A DNA stretch of 44,860 nt from an uncultured Lentisphaerota bacterium (GTDB taxonomy: Bacteria; Verrucomicrobiota; Lentisphaeria; Oligosphaerales; CAITYL01). Both the position numbers and the translations under genes were made by a program. Positions within the stretch are counted from its first letter, which is position 1. Each line of letters begins with the position of its first letter. The notes beneath the pieces are model-generated. The model worked only from the letters and a program-made list of their open reading frames with translations. It searched no databases and had not been told where the DNA came from. Location: contig CAITYL010000090.1 of assembly GCA_903896595.1 (NCBI GenBank), forward strand, positions 1 through 44,860, given 5' to 3'. Shown in pieces: positions 1 to 7,947 of the stretch.

Positions 1-240
1 CATCGTCCTCCAGTTGCTTGGCCAAACGGGAGACACGCATGGTATTGTCGGAGCCGGCAGTGCTGTTCTTCAGTTCCTCAACTACCCCGTTATCAACCGC
101 CGCCACCAACGCCGCACGCTCGCCCCGGCACTCCGGGCACAGGTCGGCGAGAAGGCCTTTGAGCGACGCCCGTGTCAGCTCTTGGCCTTTGAGCGTCAGC
201 AGCGCCCCACGTGCCTTGCGTCGTGTTGTTGTCGAGTCAT
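1..240 (-). CDS. Hypothetical protein, N-terminal 80 residues, cut by window edge
   Basis: The reading frame opens with ATG at 240-238, directly after the TGA of the upstream kinase (243-241), and stays open to the window edge. I do not recognise it. It begins MNDSTTTRRKARGALL, is basic at first, then has one CPEC pair near residue 37 and an acidic helical stretch. The stop-start junction means it is translated with the kinase, so it is probably a fourth or fifth component of the TerY-phosphatase-kinase operon. No function can be assigned from 80 residues. Confidence 0.6.
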
Positions 241-1554
241 TCATTCCCAGATGATCACTCCGTTCGTTCCGCCGCCGAAAACGATTTTTAGCCCGTTCTT
301 CAGTATGGCACTACGGCCAGGGGGAACTTGATTTTCGGCACCTTCGGTTGTCCGGCTTATCCATGCGGCTTGACTGAGGTTTTTCAGCCCCCAGATGGAG
401 GGGTTTTGCGGGTGCTGACTGATTTCTGCAAGCGGGACGGTGAAGTCATAGCGACTTCTCAATCCCGACAAATGGTGGGGGTAAAGCTTGGTGTCGTAGT
501 TGATCGCGACTTGGCAGAGGCCGTTGATGTCGATTCTAAGCGGCGGACTCAGCACCTTTCGACAGTGCCAGCACACCGCGCCTGGGGTTGCTGGGTCGTA
601 GAAGTTCTCGCGTTTGCAGGTGGAGCAACGGAATACTGAGTCGCGCATGTGCGACAGTGCTTGACGCCATTGGCTTTCGAGGACCCGGCCGTTCTTGGGA
701 TCGCGTATGCCATCGGTGAACGTCTTCTCGAACAGTTTCTTGACGGCGGCCGGGTAGATGGGCCAGTAGGCAATCGCATTATCGTGGATGCCGGCAACCG
801 GTGCGTTTGAACTGTCGGTAGGATGAAAGATAAAAAGTGCATCACTGCCGTATAATTTTTTCATGGCCTGTTGATCCAAGCAATGAATAAGAGACTCCTT
901 CTTGCCGTCAAGCGGATGGGATCGGAACAGCATCATGAAGAGGAGGACTGCCAGGGAGAAGCGGTCGGTGTCAGTGCTTGGTTGCGCCTCTCCCCGCACA
1001 ATTTCCGGGGCCATGAACCTGGGGGTGCCGAGGACCGTAGCCGTGCTGCCGTTAACGCAGACATTGTCATTGTCACAGATCAGGATGTTCCCGGTGCCGG
1101 GATGGAAAAACACGTTCCCCCAGTTGATATCCTGATAACACAGCCCTTTGGAGTGGAGAAGGTGCATGCTGTCGGCAAGTCCTATGCATGCCGTGCATAA
1201 CGCATAAAACGTTGGATCCATCCTCCCGTTTAGCAGGTCGGTGAGCCCTTTGTATTCCCGAGGACGAAGATCCATTACATAACCGAACCCCGCGGAGTCT
1301 GGGCTGGTGGCTCGCTCAAGAGGCCAAAGAAACCGCGTGGAGGGCGGCGCCATCCGGGAGAGGGTGTCGATTTTTTCGGCCTGTTCGGAGGTGGAGGTTT
1401 CCGGGTGGTACCATTTCAAAGCAAAGTCACCGCTGGAAGCGTTGACCCCGTAGACCTCTCCCTGGCCGCCGCCTCCGATGAAATCTTTCACCGCATAGTT
1501 GCTGCCGCTTGTGGATCCCCGAACTGAGGCTCCGCTTTTGAAGAGCTGATTCAT
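241..1554 (-). CDS. Ser/Thr protein kinase with C-terminal zinc ribbon and FHA-like tail
   Basis: A 437-residue eukaryotic-type protein kinase, the kinase member of a TerY-phosphatase-kinase triad. The glycine loop is GGGGQGEVYG (27-36), the ATP lysine is in FALKW (K47), the catalytic loop is CYQDINWGN (D142, N147), the metal Asp is in ILICDND (D161) and the APE motif follows at 182-184. Catalytic residues therefore look intact, although HRD is YQD and DFG is DND, as is usual in this divergent subgroup. A zinc ribbon follows (Cys 310, 313, 328, 331). The last about 100 residues contain an IWGLKNLS segment and a PPGRSAILKNG segment typical of FHA-like modules. Start: the ATG at 1554 overlaps the phosphatase stop as ATGA; a longer frame to 1584 exists but the overlap favours 1554. 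It would phosphorylate partners that the PP2C protein resets. Confidence 0.92.
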   Translation of the reverse strand: MNQLFKSGASVRGSTSGSNYAVKDFIGGGGQGEVYGVNASSGDFALKWYHPETSTSEQAEKIDTLSRMAPPSTRFLWPLERATSPDSAGFGYVMDLRPREYKGLTDLLNGRMDPTFYALCTACIGLADSMHLLHSKGLCYQDINWGNVFFHPGTGNILICDNDNVCVNGSTATVLGTPRFMAPEIVRGEAQPSTDTDRFSLAVLLFMMLFRSHPLDGKKESLIHCLDQQAMKKLYGSDALFIFHPTDSSNAPVAGIHDNAIAYWPIYPAAVKKLFEKTFTDGIRDPKNGRVLESQWRQALSHMRDSVFRCSTCKRENFYDPATPGAVCWHCRKVLSPPLRIDINGLCQVAINYDTKLYPHHLSGLRSRYDFTVPLAEISQHPQNPSIWGLKNLSQAAWISRTTEGAENQVPPGRSAILKNGLKIVFGGGTNGVIIWE

Positions 1555-2924
1555 TTTAGTCCGCTTCCTGAGCAGTTGCAGCACCCTTGTCTGTTTTTTT
1601 CTGGTTTCTGGCTTACATCATCTCGATTCGACAAGGGCGGCTGAGACGTATGCGAAAACCAATTGCGGTTCCCTGCAAAAGCACCAACCCCAACCCCCAA
1701 GGCAAAAGCTCCCAAGGCTCCCAATACCACAACCATGATGCAGACGCACCCGAATGGGCCAAAGCAAGAGCCCCATGAGATCGATAACGCTGTGCGATGC
1801 GGCGTATCGGGTGGCACGAATCCCCCTCGGGTCAAGATCGGGGGCTCATCGTTGGCATGCGCCCGCCTGTCTTTGTCACAATCCTGGTCGCATGGCAGGG
1901 CGGCGCGGTTGCCGGATTGAATGTCTGCGGGTTCACGGTGGGATACGTCATGGTTCGCCCTATAGAGGACACCCACCGTGACATCGTCGCCGCTGCCCTG
2001 TTCGGAAGCGGATCTGAGCCAGCCGCGGAGACGGGACCGGGTGTTCAGTTCACCGTCTTCTCCCTTTGACAAGATGCCGTGAATGTCGCTGACGGCCTTC
2101 AGGAAGCCCTCGGGTTGGCTGAAAGAGTTTGGATACCCGTCCGTAGAGAGCATGAGCAATTTTGGCGGATGACCAGACCATACCTGAAATTTGGATCGGA
2201 AATCCGGTAGCGGGTTGACGCCGCAGAGTGATTTAGTCTCGTTGGCGATCTGCTCCGGATCGTGATCGAAGACGAGTTCCGCGTCTCCGGCATCGGTCAA
2301 TGCGACCATGTCGCCGTCACCAAGCTGGAGAAACAAACCGAACTTATCGGTGATCAGACCAACAAGAAGGGTGGCACCATAAGGTTCCCGTTCCTCTTTG
2401 GACAGGAATACGTTCGGGGTACTTGGTAACACTGTCCCCGTTCCGCCCTCCGTACCGGCGGTTTCTCCGACAGCCACGGCCGTTACGGATTCGCTTGCCT
2501 CACCGTGCTTGGCCGTCGCGAGCGGGTCCCGTGCCAAGTCGGCTTTGATCTTCTCATTCCATCGCACAAATATGCTTCGGGCGACCCGGCCGTCCTCCAA
2601 TAGCAATTTGATTTCCCTGATCTGATCTGCCGTAGATCCGGTACGCCCGGCCAATTCTTTCATGACCTCCATTGCTGCATCGACGGCAAACTGCGAGCCA
2701 CGGTCGCTACGAAAGCATTTCGTACTACCATGACCGTCAGAGACTGCCAGTGCGACACTTTTCGCCACCGTATCGGGCCAGTAGTCCAGGCTGTCCTGAT
2801 TAGGGAGATCATGCCGTACATGCGAGGCACCGCGGACACTCTCCCCCAATGCCATCCAAGTCATGGGATTGATAATATCAGCGGTTTTCGGCAAGAGACT
2901 GCTGACGGTGTCAGAAGACGTCAT
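1551..2924 (-). CDS. PP2C-type Ser/Thr phosphatase with C-terminal membrane segment
   Basis: A 457-residue PPM/PP2C phosphatase. Metal and catalytic motifs are visible in order: VSDGHGS (61-67), LQLGDGDMV, LMLSTDGYPNSF and SGDDVTVGVL, so the two-metal site appears complete. After the catalytic domain comes a polar linker and a strongly hydrophobic Gly/Ala-rich segment (CIMVVVLGALGAFALG), which should anchor the protein in the membrane with the catalytic domain in the cytoplasm. It lies between the VWA gene (overlap about 14 bp) and the kinase gene (ATGA overlap). Start ambiguity: ATG 2924 (MTSSD) or ATG 2936 (MEIPMTSSD); the frame is open further to 2987 but that overlaps the VWA gene more deeply. 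Expected role: to dephosphorylate substrates of the neighbouring kinase. Confidence 0.9.
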   Translation of the reverse strand: MTSSDTVSSLLPKTADIINPMTWMALGESVRGASHVRHDLPNQDSLDYWPDTVAKSVALAVSDGHGSTKCFRSDRGSQFAVDAAMEVMKELAGRTGSTADQIREIKLLLEDGRVARSIFVRWNEKIKADLARDPLATAKHGEASESVTAVAVGETAGTEGGTGTVLPSTPNVFLSKEEREPYGATLLVGLITDKFGLFLQLGDGDMVALTDAGDAELVFDHDPEQIANETKSLCGVNPLPDFRSKFQVWSGHPPKLLMLSTDGYPNSFSQPEGFLKAVSDIHGILSKGEDGELNTRSRLRGWLRSASEQGSGDDVTVGVLYRANHDVSHREPADIQSGNRAALPCDQDCDKDRRAHANDEPPILTRGGFVPPDTPHRTALSISWGSCFGPFGCVCIMVVVLGALGAFALGVGVGAFAGNRNWFSHTSQPPLSNRDDVSQKPEKNRQGCCNCSGSGLK

Positions 2925-3627
2925 CGGTATTTCCATTGCTCGGATTCGGTGGGGTGGGGACATTGATATTGGCCGCCGACGCACCAACCGGTGTCGATGG
3001 CGGTGCGCTCGCGGCCTTTATTACTGCGGTGGATGCCCACTTGATCAAAGCCACGAGCTGATCGGCGTTCTGTGCCTGTAAGAGACAACGGGCTTCTAAT
3101 TCCTTATTTCCAATGAACTTGCGGAGAATATCCTCATCAGCATCATTGCCAATGGCAATGGCAATGCGGATTGCCTTTTTTCCCCAGGGCCGGCTCAACA
3201 GTTCATCGACCGCGGATGCCGCGTCGTCTGTGGGCTGTCCGTCGGTGATCAGGACAATGACCGGAGGTAATGCGCGCTGTTCCATGGGCGGCATCTTGAG
3301 CTGATCGGCCACCATCCGGATGGCAGCCCCCATGAGCGTGGTACCTTCCGGTTGCAGATCGTTCCAAACGAACGATTCCACGGAAGTTGGGCTGCCAATG
3401 TGCCACTCGGCGCGGTCGGAAAACTTGACGACTCTAACTAGGAGATCCACGCCCGGTTGGCCGTCCGCCTCGGCGATCATGAAAGGGATTGAATCGCGAA
3501 CGGCCTGGTTCAACGCCTGGATCTTGCCGTTCTCAGACATTGAGCCGGAGCAATCACACAGGTAAAAGAAATGCAGTGGCCGTTTGGCCATAGCTCCACC
3601 AGGGGTGTTGATGCTTGTGCTGGCCAT
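2911..3627 (-). CDS. terY: TerY-like von Willebrand factor A domain protein
   Basis: A 238-residue single VWA domain with a low-complexity Ala/Pro/Asn tail. The MIDAS metal site is readable: DCSGSMS (25-31), a Thr in EGTTLMG, and LITDGQPTDD. The short length and placement before a PP2C phosphatase and a zinc-ribbon kinase match TerY of the TerY-phosphatase-kinase triad described in comparative work on Ter stress-response systems. VWA domains of this kind bind a divalent metal and a protein ligand; the ligand here is unknown. An AAAGGT ribosome-binding site sits about 7 bases before ATG 3627, and a second in-frame ATG (MAKRPL) is at 3591. Cytoplasmic: no signal peptide. Confidence 0.9.
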   Translation of the reverse strand: MASTSINTPGGAMAKRPLHFFYLCDCSGSMSENGKIQALNQAVRDSIPFMIAEADGQPGVDLLVRVVKFSDRAEWHIGSPTSVESFVWNDLQPEGTTLMGAAIRMVADQLKMPPMEQRALPPVIVLITDGQPTDDAASAVDELLSRPWGKKAIRIAIAIGNDADEDILRKFIGNKELEARCLLQAQNADQLVALIKWASTAVIKAASAPPSTPVGASAANINVPTPPNPSNGNTDDVF

Positions 3628-3685
3628 GTTTTACCTTTTCGTTTTTAGTGCGTTGGTGTTGTTTAGCTCAAACCCTGACACAAAA

Positions 3686-4843
3686 TCAGTTTCGCGCATG
3701 AACCACGACTCGGAGTCGTCCGATCTTCAACGATTCGCCGTCCCCAAGTGTCCGTTGGGCTCCCGTCGTGTCGGTGAAGATGATCCTGCCGTCCCGCATG
3801 ACGATGCCAGCGGCCCGTTCCGGCAATTCTTTGATGAAGATTTGGCTGCGTCCGCCGCCAAACCAGACGGGTTCAATGCCAAGGGTAACGGTGGTCTTTT
3901 CGTTTGGCCCCCAGAAAATCTCCGCATAGGCCGTCCTAAACACCGCCTCAGTGACGGTAATCGCAAGCCCGACAGCCGCACCGATGATGCCGATACCCAC
4001 CATTCTTGAGAAACCTCCGGCGATGGGACTGGATGATTGCATAATCACATTCAGCATCACAAATGCACCACCACCCACGACACCACCGAGCAGCCCGGCA
4101 ACTGCGCCTTTGAACTTGCCAAGGTTCGGGATGCTGAAAGACAACAACAGACCAATCAGCATGCCTGCGATCCCCCAGCAGGCAGGCCTGAATACGTTTT
4201 CGCGCAAGGAATCATTTTGCACTGGTAAGGAAAAAAATGCTTGTGCTATGGCGCCAGACACGAATCCACAAAGGGCGCCTTTCCATAGCCCGTTGACGAC
4301 CACCCATAAAGAGATTGGGGGACGCCGCGCGTATGCTTCGTTGGCCCCAAGAATCGCAGTGGTAATGCCGATGCACCAAAGGAGTCCCCAAAAGCCCGTA
4401 TATAATACAAGGGCGATAAATGTTTGCTGCCCACTCGCGTCGTGGTTCATGATCACTTCGGATACTAGATCCCCAATCGCGCCGCCGACCAATCCGGCAA
4501 TCGTGAACAACATGAGTTTGTTGCCGACAAGAGCAGCAGGAAAGACTCCCACGGCTCTTGTCGGGGTAACGTTCTCTGGAGGACGGGAAACTGGTGGTGT
4601 AGTTGTTCCCTCTGCCGTCCTAGGCGAGCGACGCTCCGCTGGTGGCGGCTGGCGCGCCGGAGGCGGGGGCATGGGCAACGCAATATTCGCGAAGGCGGGG
4701 ACCTGCGTTATTGGTAGCCAGTTGGTCTTATCCTGCGATATTTGGCAATCAGAACTGACCTGACCCAACTCAAGCATTTTCTGTAGCCGCTCCTCATTTA
4801 GCGGCCCCAAAACTTTCCCCTTTAACTGAACATAATACGTCAT
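3686..4843 (-). CDS. GYF-domain multi-pass membrane protein with FHA-like C-terminus
   Basis: A 385-residue protein. Residues 1-50 (MTYYVQLKGKVLGPL, then LPITQVP) form a GYF_2 domain. A proline-rich linker follows, then about six hydrophobic segments with many small residues (for example LFTIAGLVGGAIGDLV and GAVAGLLGGVVGGGAFVML). The C-terminal 60 residues (GGGRSQIFIKELPERAAG, then GESLKIGRLRVVV) look like a divergent FHA-type beta sandwich. FHA domains bind phosphothreonine, so this protein could be a membrane target of the downstream kinase. Start: ATG 4843 has a strong GGAGGGG ribosome-binding site 7 bases upstream; an open extension to 5014 runs through a palindromic repeat and is not coding. 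58 bp separate it from the VWA gene. Confidence 0.8.
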   Translation of the reverse strand: MTYYVQLKGKVLGPLNEERLQKMLELGQVSSDCQISQDKTNWLPITQVPAFANIALPMPPPPARQPPPAERRSPRTAEGTTTPPVSRPPENVTPTRAVGVFPAALVGNKLMLFTIAGLVGGAIGDLVSEVIMNHDASGQQTFIALVLYTGFWGLLWCIGITTAILGANEAYARRPPISLWVVVNGLWKGALCGFVSGAIAQAFFSLPVQNDSLRENVFRPACWGIAGMLIGLLLSFSIPNLGKFKGAVAGLLGGVVGGGAFVMLNVIMQSSSPIAGGFSRMVGIGIIGAAVGLAITVTEAVFRTAYAEIFWGPNEKTTVTLGIEPVWFGGGRSQIFIKELPERAAGIVMRDGRIIFTDTTGAQRTLGDGESLKIGRLRVVVHARN

Positions 4844-6201
4844 GACGCTACCCCTCCCGTTCCGATGATTTCCCGCCCGATCAAGACAAAAAGAAGAGCG
4901 CGGACTCCACGTCCGTGCCTCCGCTGAAGGGCTGGTACACCCCGGAATGGAAGCAACAAACGAGGAGCCGCGCCCAGGTGGGCGCGCTCCTCGCAGGTGC
5001 CGTTTCCATTCCATTGAAAAGTACCAGTTTTCAGCGAAAACGATGGCTGCGATGAACGCACATCTATGATTCCAAAATCGGTGAACGAGTTTGGAATATT
5101 TATGGAGGCGAAGGTGGTTTTGGGATCAGACGATAACTTCCTTGGTTCTGCTTTGGCTTGCTTGTTTCTGGGCGGCACTTGCCCGGTCCCCCCGAACAAC
5201 GGCGCCCAATGGCTTGTACAGTAATTCCCCGCAACCGGGTTTGCCAAGTCGGCTTCATTTTTCGGTTTTTGCCGTGTATCCTCCCGTACGTGGCGCTCAG
5301 CGGCGACCCGTTGCGGTTCGGTTAGACCACGCAAGAACAGTAGGTGCGTTTCTTGCTCGATCTCACGCACGGAGACGCGGAACTGCGCGGGCGTTTCATG
5401 GCCGGTGACGTCCTGGGGCACGATGAACGCCTGGATCTCGGGCGCGCCGGTGCGGCTGTCCCGGACGTCAATCCGGTAAAACTTTTCAGGAACGGCTTCA
5501 CCGCCCGGCAGGCGCCGTGGATGCTCGCCGTAGACCGGGCCGGTGATGACCCACACGGAACGGTCGGGCTGCCCGGCATCACGTGTATCGAGGTCTTCGA
5601 TCCGCGCCCAGAGTTCCCGGTTGAGCGCGGGGCGCTGGGGCAGGATGTTGGTCATGAGAAAAGTCTCGACCTGGGCGTCCGGGCCGTAGCAACAGGTGAT
5701 CAGCCGGCTCGGGGCCAGGTGTCCCCGGTCGAAGCCGGAAGCCGTGTAATCGTCGGGCTGCGGGGAATCCGGAACCCGCGGATCGGCGGTGAAGTGGCGG
5801 GGCCGGGGGGGCACCGGGTAAGCCGCGCTGGCGGAGGCACGGAAGGCCACCCAGGCCGGGCCTTTGCGCTCAGGGCAGTAACCGGCGGAATAGCCGGTGT
5901 TGTCCAAGACAATCAGGGTGTAGGCGAACTCCGGGCCGGGTAGCGGCGCGCCGGCATAGTACCGGCCCGTGCCGCCAGTGACCGGCACGGATGCGGACAC
6001 CGCAGCCAAGGCCGAAGCGGGTGCCGGGGCGGCGGGCATTGGCGCGAGAACCGCGCCTATGACGGTGTGGCAGGCCAAGGCAGCCAGTGCCGCCAGGTAC
6101 AGCGTTCGGCGCAGGATTAAGGCGGCTATGAGGTTTGCTTGCGGCGGGTTCAAAATCACGGGAGTTTTCTTTTTGTAGACGGAATCTTTTTGACCCGTCA
6201 C
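4840..6201 (-). CDS. Secreted DNA/RNA non-specific endonuclease (NUC1/DRGH type), odd C-terminus
   Basis: A 453-codon frame. A hydrophobic signal segment (LYLAALAALACHTVIGAVLA) is followed by a NUC-type nuclease domain. The signature SGFDRGHLAPS carries the catalytic His of the DRGH motif, MTNILPQRPALNRELWARIE carries the metal-binding Asn, and VWVITGPVYG is the usual following strand. This family cuts single- and double-stranded DNA and RNA with Mg2+, generally outside the cell. The domain ends well before the stop; the last about 65 codons read through the 115-bp palindrome and a terminator-like hairpin and are probably not a conserved part. The stop overlaps the GYF gene start (ATGA, 4840-4843). 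Start is uncertain: GTG 6201 or GTG 6159, because a palindrome TGACCCGTCA (6191-6200) shared with the ftsI-like leader would be inside the longer form. Confidence 0.78.
   Translation of the reverse strand: MTGQKDSVYKKKTPVILNPPQANLIAALILRRTLYLAALAALACHTVIGAVLAPMPAAPAPASALAAVSASVPVTGGTGRYYAGAPLPGPEFAYTLIVLDNTGYSAGYCPERKGPAWVAFRASASAAYPVPPRPRHFTADPRVPDSPQPDDYTASGFDRGHLAPSRLITCCYGPDAQVETFLMTNILPQRPALNRELWARIEDLDTRDAGQPDRSVWVITGPVYGEHPRRLPGGEAVPEKFYRIDVRDSRTGAPEIQAFIVPQDVTGHETPAQFRVSVREIEQETHLLFLRGLTEPQRVAAERHVREDTRQKPKNEADLANPVAGNYCTSHWAPLFGGTGQVPPRNKQAKAEPRKLSSDPKTTFASINIPNSFTDFGIIDVRSSQPSFSLKTGTFQWNGNGTCEERAHLGAAPRLLLPFRGVPALQRRHGRGVRALLFVLIGREIIGTGGVAS
4884..4918 (-). terminator. Terminator-like hairpin inside the 3' end of the endonuclease frame
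   Basis: On the minus strand an 8-bp stem (4911-4918 with 4898-4905, one G-U pair, 5-base loop) is followed by a T-rich tract (TCTTCTTTTTGTC). It would separate endonuclease transcripts from the GYF/TerY operon. It may also be part of the repeat described next. Confidence 0.45.
4922..5036. repeat. 115-bp nested palindromic element
   Basis: Four inverted-repeat arms nest around one centre. CGCTGAA (4922-4928) pairs with TTCAGCG (5030-5036). CTGGTAC (4932-4938) pairs with GTACCAG (5021-5027). GGAATGGAA (4944-4952) pairs with TTCCATTCC (5004-5012). The core arms GAGGAGC-C-GCGCCC (from 4962) and GGGCGC-GCTCCTC (ending 4992) have one bulge and a 4-base loop. Arms are separated by unpaired segments of differing sequence. 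It reads like a dispersed repeat or a structured RNA and lies inside the 3' end of the endonuclease frame. Confidence 0.72.
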
Positions 6202-6202
6202 T
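6188..6202 (-). promoter_or_regulatory. Operator-like palindrome near endonuclease start
   Basis: TTTTGACCCGTCACT here matches TTTTGACCGGTCACT at 9271-9285 upstream of the FtsI-like gene in 14 of 15 bases. The core TGACCSGTCA is palindromic, as expected for a repressor site or a repeat edge. Confidence 0.35.
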
Positions 6203-6271
6203 CACGTTCCGGGCTCGGATGTTTGCGGGTCCAGGTCTCCGCCTCACGCACTGTCCCAGTGAATCTTCAAC

Positions 6272-6327
6272 GCAGGCAGGATTGCCTGCTTCACGTTGCC
6301 GACAGGCAAGAGTGCCTGTCTCACGTT
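6272..6327. repeat. Two tandem short palindromic repeat units
   Basis: Unit one (6272-6297) and unit two (6301-6327) each contain a small inverted repeat (GCAGGCAGGATTGCCTGC; GACAGGCAAGAGTGCCTGTC) followed by TCACGTT. A third unit is at 7916-7942. They lie in the gap between the endonuclease and ftsQ-like genes and look like REP-type intergenic repeats. Confidence 0.75.
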
Positions 6328-6363
6328 ACCCCTTATGTCGGCGGGGGTGGCGTTTTGTAACAG
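6328..6363. repeat. Dispersed repeat family B, copy 1
   Basis: A 36-bp block with ATGTCGGCG in the middle and TTTGTAACAG at the end. Near-copies are at 7801-7837 and 11829-11863. All three are intergenic; this one abuts the FtsQ-like stop codon. Confidence 0.7.
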
Positions 6364-6370
6364 CGGTACC

Positions 6371-7234
6371 TCACGGCAGCACCGGAATATTGACCCGGTA
6401 GGTGGCGTCAATGAAACCGGTGGGCTGCTGGGCGTGCGTGCGGTCACGAAGGATTGCCTCGACCCGCTGCAGGGCCTCATCCATGTCAGAGGGCTTCGCC
6501 GGCAACACCAATTGTGCGTGCTCGCGGAGAATGCCGTGATGGTGCAGATGGACCCGCAAGGCGGCACGGTCATAGTCGAGCTGAATCACGTCCACATCGA
6601 AATAGCTGCCATAGGGGCGGATGGCGATGAAGCGCAGGAATTGCAGGGCGCCGAGCACCATTTCATCGTGGCACTGGACGCCGATGCGCTGCTGCTGGCC
6701 ATTGCGCACGCCGAGGATGAGCGGCAGGGCTTGGAGCCTGGGGTCGGTCCGGGCTGGCATTACCCAGCCGTCACTATCCACCAGGCACAGGCTGCGGCCC
6801 TGATACTTGGCCACGGGCACGCGCGCATCGACTTCGACCACGAGCGTGTCGGGCAGACGCAGCCGCAACCGGGCGTCGGCCACCATCACATAGCTCCGCA
6901 GGTCGCGGCGCAATGCGCGCAGATCGAGCATGAACAGGTTCTTTGCCCCGGCACGCACCCCGAGCCGGGTTAGGCGGGCGGTGATTTCGGCCGGCTGCAT
7001 CTGGCCGGTGACCTTCACCTGTACCTTCATCAGGGTGAAGTGGGGGTTGTTGGTGAAAAACACCCCCCGTAACGCGCCCCAGCCAACCCACAGGCCGACG
7101 GTCACGGCCAGGATCGCGACACACCAAACCCCCAACCGCAACAGCGCGCGGCGCCAGCGCCCTCCCGGTTTTGTCGCGGCACCCCGTAACGGCGGGTGCG
7201 CCGGCAATCCGTCTTTTTTCTTTTTGGTCCGCAT
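6371..7234 (-). CDS. ftsQ: FtsQ/DivIB-like POTRA cell-division protein
   Basis: A 287-residue single-pass membrane protein. A basic N-terminus (MRTKKKKDG) is followed by one transmembrane helix (about residues 33-55). A POTRA domain (FTLMKVQVKVTGQMQPAEI, then LPDTLVVEVDARVPVA) and the FtsQ beta domain (LCLVDSDGWVMP) lie in the periplasm. FtsQ links early and late divisome proteins and partners FtsB/FtsL and FtsI. It is followed at 6371 by repeats and preceded by a small coiled-coil gene (21-bp gap) and an FtsI-like gene, so a divisome-like trio is encoded, but there is no ftsA, ftsZ or mur gene beside it. It may be a second, accessory copy or a rearranged dcw fragment. Confidence 0.78.
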   Translation of the reverse strand: MRTKKKKDGLPAHPPLRGAATKPGGRWRRALLRLGVWCVAILAVTVGLWVGWGALRGVFFTNNPHFTLMKVQVKVTGQMQPAEITARLTRLGVRAGAKNLFMLDLRALRRDLRSYVMVADARLRLRLPDTLVVEVDARVPVAKYQGRSLCLVDSDGWVMPARTDPRLQALPLILGVRNGQQQRIGVQCHDEMVLGALQFLRFIAIRPYGSYFDVDVIQLDYDRAALRVHLHHHGILREHAQLVLPAKPSDMDEALQRVEAILRDRTHAQQPTGFIDATYRVNIPVLP

Positions 7235-7255
7235 ACTGGGGTTATCCGTTTACAG

Positions 7256-7759
7256 TCACCGTCTCATGCTTTCCATCCGCCGATCCCACTCCATTTGTTG
7301 CACCTTGTTTTGCAACTCCCGCATGTCGTTCTGTCTTTGTTGTTCAGTTAATCGTTTTTGTATATCGGCTGCCCCGTTGGTGCTGGATGGAGGCGTGGAC
7401 GGGATCACCCGCCACTGGACGGCCCGTTGCGGGGCCGGCGCGGGGGCGGGCCGGTTTTCCGGCGCCAGCGCCCGGCCGTCCGCGCGGTTCTGTTGCAGTT
7501 GCCGGACCTTGCGCAGTTTGGCGCGATAGCCATCGGCGACATCTTGACTGCCGTCCGCATATTGCTCAATCAGTCCCGTCAATTCATCGGCGCGGGCCTC
7601 CAGGGCGGCGTCCGACAGGTCATGGATGGTCTGCCGTGGGGCTGCGGGTTTCCAGGCATCCGGGATCAAGTGGCGGTCCACGGCCTGGGCGGCGGCACTG
7701 GTCAGCAACAGCACCAACAGGGAGCGGAGCACGGCGCGCGGCAGGATGAATGATGACAT
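7256..7759 (-). CDS. Small secreted coiled-coil protein
   Basis: 167 residues with an N-terminal signal peptide (ILPRAVLRSLLVLLLTSAAAQA). Two helical charged segments (residues about 45-90 and 135-167, the latter rich in Gln, Arg and Glu) flank a proline-rich linker. No enzyme motif is seen. It sits between the FtsI-like and FtsQ-like genes. In a division cluster this position and coiled-coil character recall FtsL/FtsB, but those have a membrane anchor rather than a cleavable signal, so that is only a weak analogy. AAAAGGAG lies 8 bases before ATG 7759. Confidence 0.72.
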   Translation of the reverse strand: MSSFILPRAVLRSLLVLLLTSAAAQAVDRHLIPDAWKPAAPRQTIHDLSDAALEARADELTGLIEQYADGSQDVADGYRAKLRKVRQLQQNRADGRALAPENRPAPAPAPQRAVQWRVIPSTPPSSTNGAADIQKRLTEQQRQNDMRELQNKVQQMEWDRRMESMRR

Positions 7760-7800
7760 GGGATGTCTCCTTTTCTGTTTGCGGATGGACGGCGGGGCAA

Positions 7801-7837
7801 CACCCTCTATGTCGGGGCGGGCAGCGCTTTGTAACAG
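7801..7837. repeat. Dispersed repeat family B, copy 2
   Basis: Shares CTATGTCGG and CTTTGTAACAG with copies at 6328-6363 and 11829-11863. It lies in the 188-bp gap between the coiled-coil gene and the FtsI-like gene. Confidence 0.65.
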
Positions 7838-7915
7838 GCGGAGCGTCGCGGGCGCGATACCGTCGCTTGGCTACAGCAGGCTGGCCGTTCTCGGGCGGGC
7901 GGGTGACGGCCCCCG

Positions 7916-7942
7916 GACAGGCGAGAGTGCCTGTCTCACGTT
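7916..7942. repeat. Short palindromic repeat unit, third copy
   Basis: GACAGGCGAGAGTGCCTGTC followed by TCACGTT, one base different from the unit at 6301-6327. It ends 6 bp before the FtsI-like stop codon. Confidence 0.7.
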
Positions 7943-7947
7943 CTTCA

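Noticed and set aside
4844-5014. N-terminal extension of the GYF protein
   Set aside because: The extra residues are a translation of the 115-bp palindrome; ATG 4843 has a strong GGAGG site and starts the GYF domain.
4922-5036. Integron attC site
   Set aside because: Length and fold fit, but the conserved R' (GTTRRRY) and R'' (RYYYAAC) boxes are missing and no integrase is near.
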